DNA of 56,198 bases from Sphingobacteriia bacterium (GCA_011390575.1 JAABSE010000015.1:1-56198), one strand, 5' to 3'. Positions 44,324 through 54,592 are shown, counted from the stretch's first letter. Notes: generated by a model from the letters alone, not told the origin. Numbers and translations: made by a program.

Positions 44324-45334
44324 ATGGCAAGAATAGCTGTTTTTTCCACCCAGGCTTACGATAAGAATTTTTTTGATAATGCCCGAACAGAGCATGAATT
44401 TGAATATTTTGAAACCCGTCTTCGTCCTCAAACCGTTAACCTGGCCCAGGGCTTTGATGGGGTTTGCGCCTTTGTCAATGACCGCATCAATGCTGAAACA
44501 CTGAAGCTTCTGGCGGAAGCCAACATAAAGCTGGTGGCCCTTCGTTGTGCAGGTTTTAACAATGTTGATCTCAGGGAAGCCGAAAACAACGGTATCCGGG
44601 TGATGCGTGTTCCGGCCTATTCTCCCGAAGCAGTAGCCGAACATGCACTGGCTCTGATTATGACCCTGGCCCGAAAAACACACAAAGCTTACAACAGAGT
44701 GCGCGACGGAAACTTCTCGCTGGTAAACCTCAACGGATTTATTATTCACAAAAAAACCGTTGGTGTGATAGGCACCGGTCAGATAGGAAAAGCATTCTGC
44801 AGAATCATGAATGGCATGGGAGCCAATATCATTGCCTATGACAAATATCCATCGGAGGAATTAGAAAAAATGGGCGTAAAATACACTTCTCTGGAGGAGG
44901 TGCTGAAAAACGCTGACATTGTGAGTCTTCATTGCCCCCTGACACCTGATACCCACCATATCATCAACAAAAACAGCCTTTCGATGATGAAAAATGGAGC
45001 CATGCTGGTCAATACAAGCCGAGGCAAGCTGGTAGACACTTCAGCCGTGATTGATGCTCTGAGAGAAGAAAAACTGGGTCACCTGGCTATTGATGTGTAT
45101 GAAGAAGAAGAAAAATTGTTTTTCAGGGATTTATCAGAAAAGATTATCCGCGATGACCAGATTTCAAGACTCATGCAGTTTCCCAATGTACTTGTAACGG
45201 CCCATCAGGGATTTTTCACCAAAGAAAGTATGGAGCAAATAACACAAACCACCATAAAGAATATTGATGATTTTGTGGCAGGAAAAGAATCAGATAATGA
45301 AGTAAATTGCAAAATGATAAAGGATTGCAAATAG
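44324..45334 (+). CDS. ldhA: Fermentative D-lactate dehydrogenase (LdhA-like 2-hydroxyacid dehydrogenase)
   Basis: This 336-residue protein closely follows E. coli LdhA in its motifs: RCAGFNNVDL, RVPAYSPEAVAEHAL, the NAD-binding GVIGTGQIG, LHCPLTPDTHHIIN, catalytic Arg in NTSRGKLVD, Glu in YEEEEKLFF and His in TAHQGFFT. It reduces pyruvate to D-lactate with NADH in the cytoplasm and serves as a redox sink. A weak promoter (TTG-N23-TAACTTTA, core at 44270-44277) precedes it. It converges with the response-regulator gene with only 15 bases between them and no visible terminator. Confidence 0.92.
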   Translation: MARIAVFSTQAYDKNFFDNARTEHEFEYFETRLRPQTVNLAQGFDGVCAFVNDRINAETLKLLAEANIKLVALRCAGFNNVDLREAENNGIRVMRVPAYSPEAVAEHALALIMTLARKTHKAYNRVRDGNFSLVNLNGFIIHKKTVGVIGTGQIGKAFCRIMNGMGANIIAYDKYPSEELEKMGVKYTSLEEVLKNADIVSLHCPLTPDTHHIINKNSLSMMKNGAMLVNTSRGKLVDTSAVIDALREEKLGHLAIDVYEEEEKLFFRDLSEKIIRDDQISRLMQFPNVLVTAHQGFFTKESMEQITQTTIKNIDDFVAGKESDNEVNCKMIKDCK

Positions 45335-45349
45335 AATAAACGGATAGCG

Positions 45350-46018
45350 TTAAAGCTTGTAAAGGTTGTTTTTAATGGCAAAAGTTACAAGTTTCACGCT
45401 GCTGTCCACTCCTGTTTTACGAAAAAGGTTTGCCTTATGGCCGTCAACGGTACGCTGACTGATAAATAACTGGTCAGCAATTTCCTTTATGGTATACCCC
45501 TTGCAAATCAGGTTTAAAACTTCTACTTCCCTTTTGGTAAGTTCCTCTTTTAACTCGGCTTCTGCATTTTCGGGTTTGCTTTTTCTGTTTACCAGAGAGT
45601 TGGTTAAAACCGGGAGAAGTTCATCGGAAAAATAGTTTTTATTGTCTGCTACCAGATCGATGGCCTTTTGCAATTCATACTCTTCAACTGTTTTGAGCAG
45701 AAAACCCTTAACGCCGGCTTCGATCATGCTCACCAGGTATTCTTCATCCCCAAACATGCTGATGGCAACAATTTTAAGCCCCGGATACAAATCAAGCGCC
45801 TGTTTGGTTGCCTCAATACCATTCATCACAGGCATCTGAATGTCCATGAATACGATGTCGGGTCGTTCCGCTTCGATCATTTGCAGAAATTCTTCGCCGT
45901 TGGAAGCTTCTCCAAATATACTTAAACCCGGGATTTCCTTGAGCAGCATAATCAGACCTTTCCTGAAAATATGCTGGTCTTCGACAATCATTATCTTAAG
46001 TTTCTTATTTTTATCCAT
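45350..46018 (-). CDS. NarL/LuxR-family response regulator
   Basis: This 222-residue protein has a receiver (about 8-125) with phospho-acceptor Asp59 (FMDIQMPVMNG), acidic pair Glu13-Asp14 and the Lys of FLLKT. A linker leads to a LuxR-type helix-turn-helix (about 155-217, LTKREVEVLNLICKGYTIKE, TVDGHKANLFRKTG). Phosphorylated dimers bind DNA. The kinase gene lies 129 bases upstream on the same strand and is of the HisKA_3 type that normally partners this family. A separate promoter core at 46101-46108 may drive the regulator alone. Confidence 0.93.
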   Translation of the reverse strand: MDKNKKLKIMIVEDQHIFRKGLIMLLKEIPGLSIFGEASNGEEFLQMIEAERPDIVFMDIQMPVMNGIEATKQALDLYPGLKIVAISMFGDEEYLVSMIEAGVKGFLLKTVEEYELQKAIDLVADNKNYFSDELLPVLTNSLVNRKSKPENAEAELKEELTKREVEVLNLICKGYTIKEIADQLFISQRTVDGHKANLFRKTGVDSSVKLVTFAIKNNLYKL

Positions 46019-46100
46019 CCTGATTTTAGCCCCTATAGTTTATCTTTCAAATAAAACAATTAAAGAATATATCTAATTTAGCAATAACATTTCCTGTTTA

Positions 46101-46108
46101 CAAATGTA
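46101..46108 (-). promoter_or_regulatory. -7 promoter core TACATTTG ahead of the response regulator
   Basis: An exact TAnnTTTG on the minus strand in the 129-base gap between kinase and regulator genes, 82 bases before the regulator ATG. Confidence 0.45.
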
Positions 46109-46147
46109 ACGATAAAATTTTATGACATAACCATGAAACCTATTTTT

Positions 46148-47581
46148 TTAAAAGGGTACTTTGCAATAAAAGTTAAGCCCTGCGCCGGGTTCTGATTCAA
46201 ATTTACCTTCACCATCCATAAAGTTTACCCTGCTCAGAATATTTTTCAAGCCCTGGCTTCCACTCCTGGTTTCATAGGTATGCTGAAAATCAAAACCCTT
46301 CCCATCATCTTTATAATCAAGCATTAACCTATCTTCCATAATCTCCAGTCTGACATCTATGTTTTTGGCTTGTGCATGCTTCAATGTATTGTTGACAAGT
46401 TCCAGCACAATTCGGTAAATATGAATCTCCGTATTAGTATTTACGTAAAAATCTGTTTCAGGATACAAAAATCTGATATTTATTACTTTGGTCTTGTTTA
46501 AAGCTTCCGAAAATGACTTCAGTGCTTTTATCAAACCGTGATCCATCAAGACACTGGGCATTAAATTATTGGCTATGGTTCGTGCCGATTCTACTGCTTT
46601 ATTGAGCGTATCTTTCATTTCATCCAGCAGCATGGCCTTTTCATCTGGCGACTTATTGTCCTTTTGCAATAGCCCGGTGTAAATCTTCATGGTAGAGAGC
46701 AATGCTCCCAAACCATCGTGCATATCGCGCGAGAATCTCTTTCTCTCTTTTTCCTCTGCCTCCAGGATAGCGTTGAAAATTTCCTTATCCATCTCCTTCT
46801 GACGTGTAATATCTCTGATGGCGAGAACATTCACGATTTCCCCTTTGTAGTTTATGGTCTGGTATTGCACCAGAGCATAAAAAGGTTTTTTCTCTGCATT
46901 GTAAAATACCATTTCCAACGGTCCGCTTCCTTCACCGGTGTTAAGAATGTTCTTCAAAATTTCAGCGCCTTTTTCATCAGTATAAGAAAAGACTGAAGGA
47001 GCATTTGAATCTGCCGGTTGAAAGCCCAAAATCTCAAAGGCAGCTTTGTTGGCCTCGATAATCTTTCCGTTTTGCAAAAAAATCACCGCCTCAAAAGCAG
47101 TTTCAGAAAGTGCTTTGAATTTTTCTTCCACTTCCCTGCGTATCTCCACTTCCTGTCGCAACTCCCTGTTTTTTAACTCAATGATATCCCTGGATAGTTT
47201 AAGTTCCAGGTGGGTATTTACTCTTGCCAGAAGCTCTGCCCGGTTTACAGGCTTGGAGATAAAATCGACAGCTCCGGCATCAAAACCTTTTACCAGCTCT
47301 GATGTATCATGGGAAGCAGTGATAAAAATAACGGGGATATTAGCCATAATCTTGTCGTTCTTCAACAATCGGCAAACCTGATAACCATCCATTTCAGGCA
47401 TGATAATATCCAAAAGAACCAGATCGGGAGTATAAGAATTAAATGCCTCAAAGGCATCAGTCCCTGAGAATGAACTTTCTACAATGTAACCTTTTTTTTT
47501 CAGCACATGATCGAGCACTTGTATGGTATGTGGGTCATCATCTATAATATGAATTTTCCGGGGAGAAGGTTCTGTTATCAT
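46148..47581 (-). CDS. Receiver-PAS-HisKA_3 sensor histidine kinase
   Basis: This 477-residue cytoplasmic protein starts with a receiver domain (about 9-125, Asp58 in LVLLDIIMPEMDG), followed by a short coiled coil, a PAS/PAC unit (about 155-265) and a NarX/DegS-type kinase core. The HisKA_3 dimerisation helix is RFSRDMHDGLGALLSTMKIY, and the HATPase has ELVNNTLKHA, DYKDDGKGFD and GSQGLKNI. With an N-terminal receiver the kinase itself can be an output of another kinase. The LuxR-type regulator downstream is its likely partner. Confidence 0.92.
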   Translation of the reverse strand: MITEPSPRKIHIIDDDPHTIQVLDHVLKKKGYIVESSFSGTDAFEAFNSYTPDLVLLDIIMPEMDGYQVCRLLKNDKIMANIPVIFITASHDTSELVKGFDAGAVDFISKPVNRAELLARVNTHLELKLSRDIIELKNRELRQEVEIRREVEEKFKALSETAFEAVIFLQNGKIIEANKAAFEILGFQPADSNAPSVFSYTDEKGAEILKNILNTGEGSGPLEMVFYNAEKKPFYALVQYQTINYKGEIVNVLAIRDITRQKEMDKEIFNAILEAEEKERKRFSRDMHDGLGALLSTMKIYTGLLQKDNKSPDEKAMLLDEMKDTLNKAVESARTIANNLMPSVLMDHGLIKALKSFSEALNKTKVINIRFLYPETDFYVNTNTEIHIYRIVLELVNNTLKHAQAKNIDVRLEIMEDRLMLDYKDDGKGFDFQHTYETRSGSQGLKNILSRVNFMDGEGKFESEPGAGLNFYCKVPF

Positions 47582-47755
47582 GAAAAAGTAAAATAATGAA
47601 AAATAACGATTTTAGGACTAATGACACTTTAAATGGCGTATAAAGTTATAAAAAATAAACAAAATGACTTTTTTTTACTACGCAATAAAAAAATTACTTA
47701 CCTTTATATTGCAAAAGTGATTAATTGAAATAAATCAATCATTAAAAGAACGATT

Positions 47756-48553
47756 ATGTCTATAGATTTTAAAAAGGGAAGGATATACTTTGAAGAGTAT
47801 GGGAGTGGCAGACCCTTGGTTTTGTTGCATGGATTTACCGAATCCCTCAAGATATGGTACGATTATAAGGAAACGCTCTCAAAAAATTTCCGGTTGATTT
47901 TGATAGATCTGCCCGGTCATGGAAAAAGCAGCGTTATTGAAGAAACACATTCTATGGACCTGATGGCTGATGGCGTAAAAGCAGTATTGGATCATCTGAA
48001 CATTCCCACATCTGTCATTGTGGGTCATTCTATGGGTGGATATGTTTCTCTGGCTTTTGCGCGCAAACATTCACGCATGTTAAAAGGGCTGGGGCTTTTC
48101 CATAGCACATCTCTAGCCGATAGCGATGAAGCCCGGCAAGGCAGGGAAAAAGCCATTGAAGCCATCGAAAAAAATCATACCCGCTACCTGATGAACTTTA
48201 TACCTGATTTATTTGCTACCGAAACCAAAGAGCTTTATGAGAGTGAAATACAAAACCTGATAGATGAAGCTTCTACCATGAAATCTGAAGCGATTCTGGC
48301 AGCCCAGAAAGGTATGCGCGATCGCTCCAGCACCCTGGATGTCCTTATCAATGCCTCATTTCCGGTTATGTTTATCGCAGGGCAGAAAGACAACCGTGTG
48401 CCCTTTGAAAATATCTGGGTGCAAATGGCCCTTACTGAAACTGCCTATTCGCTCATTTTAAGAAACGTTGGACACATGGGTTTTATAGAAGCAAAAATCC
48501 AGTGTCTTGACTTTCTGGAAAACTTTGGAAGTGCCTGCTACAGATTGCAATAA
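47756..48553 (+). CDS. Alpha/beta hydrolase
   Basis: This 265-residue protein has the alpha/beta-hydrolase fold with HG oxyanion motif (LLHGFTES), nucleophile Ser in VGHSMGGYVS, acid Asp in IAGQKDNRVPF and His in NVGHMGFIEA. No signal peptide, so cytoplasmic. The substrate cannot be told; the family covers esterases, C-C hydrolases and lactonases. It diverges from the kinase gene and ends at a shared bidirectional terminator. Confidence 0.9.
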   Translation: MSIDFKKGRIYFEEYGSGRPLVLLHGFTESLKIWYDYKETLSKNFRLILIDLPGHGKSSVIEETHSMDLMADGVKAVLDHLNIPTSVIVGHSMGGYVSLAFARKHSRMLKGLGLFHSTSLADSDEARQGREKAIEAIEKNHTRYLMNFIPDLFATETKELYESEIQNLIDEASTMKSEAILAAQKGMRDRSSTLDVLINASFPVMFIAGQKDNRVPFENIWVQMALTETAYSLILRNVGHMGFIEAKIQCLDFLENFGSACYRLQ

Positions 48554-48575
48554 AATACCTGGTCCTTATATCAGT

Positions 48576-48612
48576 AAAAAAGCGAACCCCGCCAATCAGG
48601 AGTTCGCTTTTT
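48576..48612. terminator. Bidirectional terminator between hydrolase and amylase genes
   Basis: AAAAAGCGAAC pairs with GTTCGCTTTTT, with a mostly paired inner CC/GG and an 8-base loop. Both converging genes end into a T-run. Confidence 0.92.
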
Positions 48613-48647
48613 CTAATTATACTGCCTGTTAAAAACGGGAGAAAACT

Positions 48648-50111
48648 TTACCTGTAAAAAACCTTATATCCCCAGGCATCCATTTCCAGGGTGTGCTTGG
48701 TATTAACGGTCACTCTGTCGTTAGAAAACAATACAGCATAATCACCGGCAAAATCACCCTCAATAAATTCCACTGTTTTAGGTTCATCCGACAAATTGAG
48801 TACCACAAATACTTTGTTGTTATCCTTTTGGCGTGTAAAAGCAAAAACATTCAAATCGTCATTTGTAACTACACGTTCCATCGAACCACCGGCAAGGCCA
48901 TTCCACAATGCTTTGTTTTCATGTTTCAACTCCAGCAGGGTAGCATAAAAATCTTCATATTTCAAATCACTCCAGTCTATTGTGTCTTTTTCAAAAAACT
49001 CAAGCATCTTATCCAGGCCGGCTTCCTGCCCGTTATACAACAGGGGCATTCCCTGAACGGTTGCAATCAATACAGCAAATGCCTCTTTTCCTTCCCCCAG
49101 ACGATCATCGACAGTTCCGGCCCATGAATTTTCGTCGTGGTTATCGATAAAGTTAATTTTATAGGTTCCAATGGGATAATGGTTTACACTTTTGTCATAA
49201 GTATATGTAACAGCCTGCACTTCCTCCTCTTGCTGGTCACCATCCTCAAGGGGCTTACCAAAATAATAGTTATCCAACGCACTCACATCCTGGTCGCCAC
49301 GGGCTATGCTATTCATAGTATGATGAGAAGTCCATGAATACCCTGCATTGAAAGCGTGCTCCATGAGTTCAGGATGATCTGCTTCGGCAAGCATAAAGAT
49401 GGGTTTTACCTTCTCCAGCTCCTGGCGGGCCATGTTCCAGAACTCTGTAGGCACCATGTAAGCAACATCGCAGCGAAACCCGTCAATATTTGCCTCTTCC
49501 AGCCAAAACTTCATATCGCTAATCATGGCATCCCATAAATCTTTGTTATTATAATCCAGCTGAATAACATCCGACCAGTCAGTATCGTGAGGTGGCGTTA
49601 AATTGCCATCCGCATCGCGATAATAAAACTCAGGATTGGTTTCAGTCCAGGGATGACCCCAGGCGGTATGATTGGCCACCCAGTCAACGATTACATACAT
49701 TCCCATGTCATGAATCTTCTCCACCAGGTTTTGAAAATCTTCCATGGTACCAAATTCGGGGTTGATAGCGGTATAATCTCTTACCGAATAATAACTCCCC
49801 AATGTTCCTTTGCGTTCAACCTCTCCAATGGGTGTAACGGGCATAAACCAAAGAATATCAACGCCCATTTCCTTGAGACGGGGCAGGTGCTCAGCAAAAG
49901 CATTAAAGGTGCCCTCGGGTGTAAACTGCCTGACGTTTACTTCATACAGATTGGCATTTTTGCTCCATTCGGGATGCGTTACAGTGCTGACCAGCACTTC
50001 AACATCATCAGAGGGTCTTTGAGGACCTGCGCATGAAACAGCAAACAACAGCATTAATGCAACTGCTGTTATGGCTGACTTTTTCGTTAATTCTAACATC
50101 CTTTTTTTCAT
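48648..50111 (-). CDS. GH13 alpha-amylase lipoprotein
   Basis: This 487-residue protein has a lipoprotein signal ending in FAVSC and a GH13 barrel. The catalytic nucleophile is Asp215 (DGFRCDVAYMVP), the acid/base Glu243 (FMLAEADHPE), and the third acid Asp326 (FIDNHDENSW). A small C-terminal beta domain (about 410-487) follows. It hydrolyses alpha-1,4-glucans outside the inner membrane. The gene follows mgsA by 104 bases in the run GH13-mgsA-GH13. The sequence is of the small maltogenic/alpha-amylase type rather than a pullulanase; product specificity is not known. Confidence 0.92.
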   Translation of the reverse strand: MKKRMLELTKKSAITAVALMLLFAVSCAGPQRPSDDVEVLVSTVTHPEWSKNANLYEVNVRQFTPEGTFNAFAEHLPRLKEMGVDILWFMPVTPIGEVERKGTLGSYYSVRDYTAINPEFGTMEDFQNLVEKIHDMGMYVIVDWVANHTAWGHPWTETNPEFYYRDADGNLTPPHDTDWSDVIQLDYNNKDLWDAMISDMKFWLEEANIDGFRCDVAYMVPTEFWNMARQELEKVKPIFMLAEADHPELMEHAFNAGYSWTSHHTMNSIARGDQDVSALDNYYFGKPLEDGDQQEEEVQAVTYTYDKSVNHYPIGTYKINFIDNHDENSWAGTVDDRLGEGKEAFAVLIATVQGMPLLYNGQEAGLDKMLEFFEKDTIDWSDLKYEDFYATLLELKHENKALWNGLAGGSMERVVTNDDLNVFAFTRQKDNNKVFVVLNLSDEPKTVEFIEGDFAGDYAVLFSNDRVTVNTKHTLEMDAWGYKVFYR

Positions 50112-50214
50112 TGTTGATTGTGTTAATTAAAAAATAGTTGCATAAAATAAAAATATAACAATCCCTGCCAGGGAAACTTTTGCTGTGACAGGGGGGTTAT
50201 TTGATTCCGGGAAA

Positions 50215-50688
50215 TCAAAGATCTATTTCACGGTTGAGATAATCATCCACATTCATGGGTTTGGGCACATACTCTTTGTCAAACAGTCCTGAAGAAATCA
50301 GGAAGTCCGCAGTGGCTCTGTTACAGGCAGTGGGCACATTGTAAAGCACCGTGATGCGAAGCAAAGCTTTTACATCCACATCATGCGCCTGCTGTTGCAT
50401 GGGATCCCAGAAAAAAACCATCATGTCTATCTTTCCTTCTACGATTAAAGAACCCAGTTGCTGATCACCACCCAAAGGGCCCGACTTCAATCTTGTAAGT
50501 CTGAAATCCCTTAACTGCTTTGGAGTAAGTATCTCAGTCAGTGTCTTTTCAATGATTTTACCTGTTGTACCTGTACAAATAATGTCGTGGTTCAACAATG
50601 CATCCCTGTTCCATTCGGCCCATTCTACCAACTCTTTCTTTCGGTTATCATGTGCTACCAGTGCAATGGTTTTCCTTCTATCTGCCAT
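50215..50688 (-). CDS. mgsA: Methylglyoxal synthase
   Basis: This 157-residue cytoplasmic protein has the family motifs ALVAHDNRKKELVEWA, CTGTTGKII, KSGPLGGDQQLGS and FFWDPMQQQAHDVDVKALLRI; the catalytic Asp is in GGDQQ. It turns dihydroxyacetone phosphate into methylglyoxal and phosphate, a bypass used when sugar phosphates accumulate. It sits between two amylase genes on the same strand (35 bases from the upstream one), linking starch supply to overflow control. Confidence 0.96.
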   Translation of the reverse strand: MADRRKTIALVAHDNRKKELVEWAEWNRDALLNHDIICTGTTGKIIEKTLTEILTPKQLRDFRLTRLKSGPLGGDQQLGSLIVEGKIDMMVFFWDPMQQQAHDVDVKALLRITVLYNVPTACNRATADFLISSGLFDKEYVPKPMNVDDYLNREIDL

Positions 50689-50723
50689 AGAATTGTTTTT
50701 TAAGTATCAAAAAAATATTCTGT

Positions 50724-53120
50724 TTAGTAAGTCAAAACTTCAAAACTGTTGGGCGGCAGCGACACCTCAAGCCTGCTGGCTTCCATATTCGTCGCAGCAC
50801 CAAAATGCACCTGATAGTCTACTCCACGGAACCATGTGGGCAAATCCAGCGAAACGGTACGCGATTCGTTGCTCTTGTTGAAAACTACGATGGCACGGTT
50901 TTCAAAATAGTTGCGGGTATAGGCATAAATCTCATCTGAGGCTTCAAGGGTGTTGAAATCACCATAAACAAAAGCAAGGTTGGAGCTTCTGAGGTGGGTA
51001 AGCTTTTTGAAAGTTTCACGCACCTGCAACTGTTGGGTTGAAAGATTTTCAAAAACCATGGGTCTGCGGCTGTCAGGATCACTGGCTCCTGGCAATCCTA
51101 TTTCATCGCCGTAATAAACAACGGGAATGCCCGGAATGGTCATGATAAAAGCCGTGAGCGATGAAAGTTTCTTGTATCCTACCGGATCGCCCACGCCAAT
51201 CTCGCGATCCCAGCCTGGTTCGGTATCGTCTTCATCAAACCCCAGGCCGCCACCTGCCAGTGAGATAAAACGGGGCATATCGTGGTTGCCCGTAATGTTG
51301 CCCATCAGATTCTGAAACCCATAATAGCTGAAGCTCTGATGCAATGAGTAATCGAGTCTTTCAAAAGGTTCCTCATCAATGGCAAAAACAGCCCGCGCAT
51401 CCCAGTAGAGGTTAAAATCAAATTTTCCATCCAGCATTCCCGAACCCACATAGCTGGAAATCAAATCATGGCTGCCGAATGTTTCTCCAATCTGGAACAG
51501 ACGAAAATCTTCAGGGAACATTTTTTCCTCTTTAAGCTTTTGGGTAAGGGCGCGCCAGAATTCAAGGGGTACATGTTTGGTGGCATCGTGCCTGAAACCA
51601 TCCAGACCAAACCGGTCGATCCAGTAAAAGGCACTGTCAACCATGGTCTGAACTACTTCGGGTTGTGAAAAGTCAAGGCTGGGAAGGAAATCGTCGAACC
51701 AGGTTGTCAGACGGTGTTCGTCCCACAATCTGATGTTTTGTCGTCCATCAGGTAGTTCAAGCTCAGTAGCCCAGTGAGGATTTTCGATAATAAGCGGGTT
51801 GTTCTCGTGTACATGATTGGAGACGAAATCCATCAAAACGCTGATATCTCTTTCGTGTGCCGAATTTACCAGCTGATCCATAACCTGGTCATCCCCAAAC
51901 CGGTGGTCGATAGTGGTGAGGGTAATGGGCCAGTAACCGTGATAGCCGGTATATTTTCTCTTGGGCTCGGGAAACTCAACATAAGCTTCCAAAGGGTTCT
52001 GGGTAATGGGAGAAAACCAAACGGCATTCACTCCTAAATCGGTAAAATACCCTTCTTCAATCTTTTCCAGCACACCATCCAAATCTCCCCCATGAAAATT
52101 GGCCCTGGGTGCCACCTCCGGATCCTCCACGGGATCGTCACGGTCGGTGTTGCCATTGTAAAAGCGGTCTACCATCAGAAAATACATGATAGTAGCTTCA
52201 CGGTCTTCGCGGGTGAGCCAATCGGGGTTGGTAACCGGCTCTCTGTTTTCCAGTGGAATGAGTAAATCATTGGCCAGTGAATTACCGGCTGAGGCCATTA
52301 CCCTGAGAAAACTTCTTTCTTTGTGATGGGCATCACCGGGAATTTTCACCTGTAAGGTGCTTCCTTCCACATTCAGGTTTTCTGGAGGCAGGCGAAAGTT
52401 CTGCCAAAGAACAATGATATTATCGGGGTCATTCACCAGCTGAATATCGATAGTGTTTCGGTAGTGGCGGGTGGCATACATCCTGGGAGCCTTGGATCTG
52501 TCATTGTTTCCGATTTCAACAAGTGAATTAAACCCTCCGGCATTATTGGATATCTGCAACGGATTGTCGGGATCAAGCATATCATTGCCATCGGCAACCA
52601 GCAGATACTGATACCTTCCGGGGTTAAGCTTCAGCGTTACCTGCCATACCCCATCCACCAGGGTCATAGGCACCGGGTTCCAGTCAGACATTTCGCCTCT
52701 TATGCCCACCGACCGGTATTTCCTTTCTCCGGGTTCAAACCGGAAAGTAATATCTTCCCGCACCGACTTACGGGTTATCAGGCTGTAGGGGGTTCCCTGT
52801 ATCCATACCACCACCTCGGTCAACTGGGGCACATTGAGATTTCGGGCACTGAGATATAACAGCTCTCTGTCGCTGGAAAGTCGGCCACGCAGGGAAGAAT
52901 GCGTAATCACAGAATCAATATTTGCCAGGGAGGCTGAGTGGAAGTAATCGTTGAGCACCACGGTGGTTTCGTCGCCCTGCAACTCAATGAGTGATGCCAG
53001 CCCGAATATGTCTTTCCCTTCCGGGAAACGAGTTGCAGACTTTCTTTCGCAGGAAATGAAAAACAAAGCCGTTATGAGCAACAGACTGAATGAGGTTAAA
53101 AATGTTTGTTTTGCTGTCAT
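50724..53120 (-). CDS. Large GH13 amylase/neopullulanase-like lipoprotein with CBM48-type domain
   Basis: This 798-residue protein has a lipoprotein signal ending in FFISC. N-terminal beta domains (about 30-310) include a CBM48/AMPK-like glycogen-binding part (VGIRGEMSDWNPVPM...GRYQYLLVADG). The GH13 barrel (about 320-720) has Asp512 (DGFRHDATKHVP), Glu546 (QIGETFGS) and Asp614 (TGNHDMPRF). A C-terminal beta domain closes it. The layout with an N-domain before the barrel fits cyclomaltodextrinase/neopullulanase-type enzymes that act on starch oligosaccharides. It precedes mgsA and the second amylase in one operon. Confidence 0.92.
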   Translation of the reverse strand: MTAKQTFLTSFSLLLITALFFISCERKSATRFPEGKDIFGLASLIELQGDETTVVLNDYFHSASLANIDSVITHSSLRGRLSSDRELLYLSARNLNVPQLTEVVVWIQGTPYSLITRKSVREDITFRFEPGERKYRSVGIRGEMSDWNPVPMTLVDGVWQVTLKLNPGRYQYLLVADGNDMLDPDNPLQISNNAGGFNSLVEIGNNDRSKAPRMYATRHYRNTIDIQLVNDPDNIIVLWQNFRLPPENLNVEGSTLQVKIPGDAHHKERSFLRVMASAGNSLANDLLIPLENREPVTNPDWLTREDREATIMYFLMVDRFYNGNTDRDDPVEDPEVAPRANFHGGDLDGVLEKIEEGYFTDLGVNAVWFSPITQNPLEAYVEFPEPKRKYTGYHGYWPITLTTIDHRFGDDQVMDQLVNSAHERDISVLMDFVSNHVHENNPLIIENPHWATELELPDGRQNIRLWDEHRLTTWFDDFLPSLDFSQPEVVQTMVDSAFYWIDRFGLDGFRHDATKHVPLEFWRALTQKLKEEKMFPEDFRLFQIGETFGSHDLISSYVGSGMLDGKFDFNLYWDARAVFAIDEEPFERLDYSLHQSFSYYGFQNLMGNITGNHDMPRFISLAGGGLGFDEDDTEPGWDREIGVGDPVGYKKLSSLTAFIMTIPGIPVVYYGDEIGLPGASDPDSRRPMVFENLSTQQLQVRETFKKLTHLRSSNLAFVYGDFNTLEASDEIYAYTRNYFENRAIVVFNKSNESRTVSLDLPTWFRGVDYQVHFGAATNMEASRLEVSLPPNSFEVLTY

Positions 53121-53259
53121 GTTGGTATTTCTTTTGGGTTGAAATAATAAACGTATCCTTTAATCATCCATTTGCCGGTCAATCGTCCATGCGCAGGCTG
53201 TTATGTAATAACCGCAGCATTATGCACAGATTGTCTTCCGGCAGTTCATAAGCCCATTC

Positions 53260-54546
53260 TTAGTCGGTCTTAATGAGGAAAAAGTTCTTTTTTCCGCGTT
53301 GAGCAAGAATGTATTTGTTATTGAGCAACGAAGATGCATCCACCACAAAATCTTCACCCACCTTGTTTTTATTGATACTGATGCTTCCTTCTTTGAGCGC
53401 CCTTCGTGCTTCGCCTTTTGATTTGAGCACCTGCAGGTCTCCCCCCAGAAAATCGGCAATATTCATCCCGGCTTCCAGTTCGGCACGTGCAATGGTAAAC
53501 ATGGGCACTCCGTCAAACACATCCAGCAATACCTGTTCGGGAAGTTTCTTTAACGTCTCAGTGGTTCCTTTTCCAAACAAAATTTCAGTGGCTTCCAGTG
53601 CGGTTTCATAATCTTTTTCACTGTGTACCCTTATGGTGATATCTCTGGCCAGTGCTTTCTGAAGACTGCGCAAATGGGGCTGCTGCCTGTGTTCTTCCAC
53701 AAGTTCTGATATCTTTTCTTTGGGAAGAAGTGTAAAAATCTTAATGTACTTTTCGGCATCATCATCAGAACAGTTGAGCCAGAACTGGTAAAAATGGTAG
53801 GGAGAAGTATACCCGGGGTCAAGCCAGATATTGCCTTTCTCGGTTTTTCCAAATTTTCCGCCATCTGCCTTGGTGATAAGCGGGCAGGTGAGGGCAAAGG
53901 CTTCGCCACCTGTTTTCCTCCGGATCAGTTCAGTGCCGGTGGTAATGTTTCCCCACTGGTCAGAACCACCCATTTGCAATTTGCAGTTTTTGGACTGATA
54001 CAGATACAGAAAATCATATCCCTGTACCAGCTGGTAGGTAAATTCGGTAAAAGAGAGTCCTTCGCGGGCATCGCCACTGATACGTTTTTTTACCGAATCT
54101 TTGGCCATCATGTAATTTACCGTGATATGTTTGCCCACCTCGCGCAGAAATCCCAGGAAAGAGAAATCCTTCATCCAGTCAAAATTATTGACCATTTCTG
54201 CTTTGTTGTCACCGCCTTCAAAATCCAGAAACTTTTGCAGCTGGTTTTTTATGCAATCCACATTATGGTTCAAATCATCTTCAGAAAGCATATTGCGTTC
54301 CTGGCTTTTCCCGCTGGGGTCTCCTATCATACCGGTAGCTCCGCCCACCAGGGCCAGGGGCTTGTGACCTGCAATCTGCAGGTGTTTCAGCATCATAATA
54401 GACACCAGGTGACCAATATGCAATGAGTCTGCTGTTGGATCAATACCTACATAAGCGGTAGTCATTTCTTTGGCTAATTGCTCTTCTGTTCCGGGCATCA
54501 TATCATGAATCATGCCCCTCCATTTCAATTCTTCTACAAAGTTCAT
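53260..54546 (-). CDS. tyrS: Tyrosyl-tRNA synthetase
   Basis: This 428-residue class I synthetase has the HIGH motif in [14 protein letters not shown], the KMSKS equivalent KFGKTEKG, the tyrosine-pocket block [13 protein letters not shown] with GGSDQWGN, and a C-terminal S4 RNA-binding domain (about 360-425). It charges tRNA-Tyr. Size is normal. A minus-strand promoter candidate (core 54692-54699) gives a leader of about 140 bases containing a nested inverted repeat that may regulate expression. Confidence 0.97.
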   Translation of the reverse strand: MNFVEELKWRGMIHDMMPGTEEQLAKEMTTAYVGIDPTADSLHIGHLVSIMMLKHLQIAGHKPLALVGGATGMIGDPSGKSQERNMLSEDDLNHNVDCIKNQLQKFLDFEGGDNKAEMVNNFDWMKDFSFLGFLREVGKHITVNYMMAKDSVKKRISGDAREGLSFTEFTYQLVQGYDFLYLYQSKNCKLQMGGSDQWGNITTGTELIRRKTGGEAFALTCPLITKADGGKFGKTEKGNIWLDPGYTSPYHFYQFWLNCSDDDAEKYIKIFTLLPKEKISELVEEHRQQPHLRSLQKALARDITIRVHSEKDYETALEATEILFGKGTTETLKKLPEQVLLDVFDGVPMFTIARAELEAGMNIADFLGGDLQVLKSKGEARRALKEGSISINKNKVGEDFVVDASSLLNNKYILAQRGKKNFFLIKTD

Positions 54547-54592
54547 AAACGTATTCAGTGTTAGATTATAGTCAATTTTTTGTCAGGATTTT

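Noticed and set aside
53794-54426. 210-codon open frame on the plus strand
   Set aside because: Antisense to tyrS; the shadow arises from codon bias of the synthetase gene.
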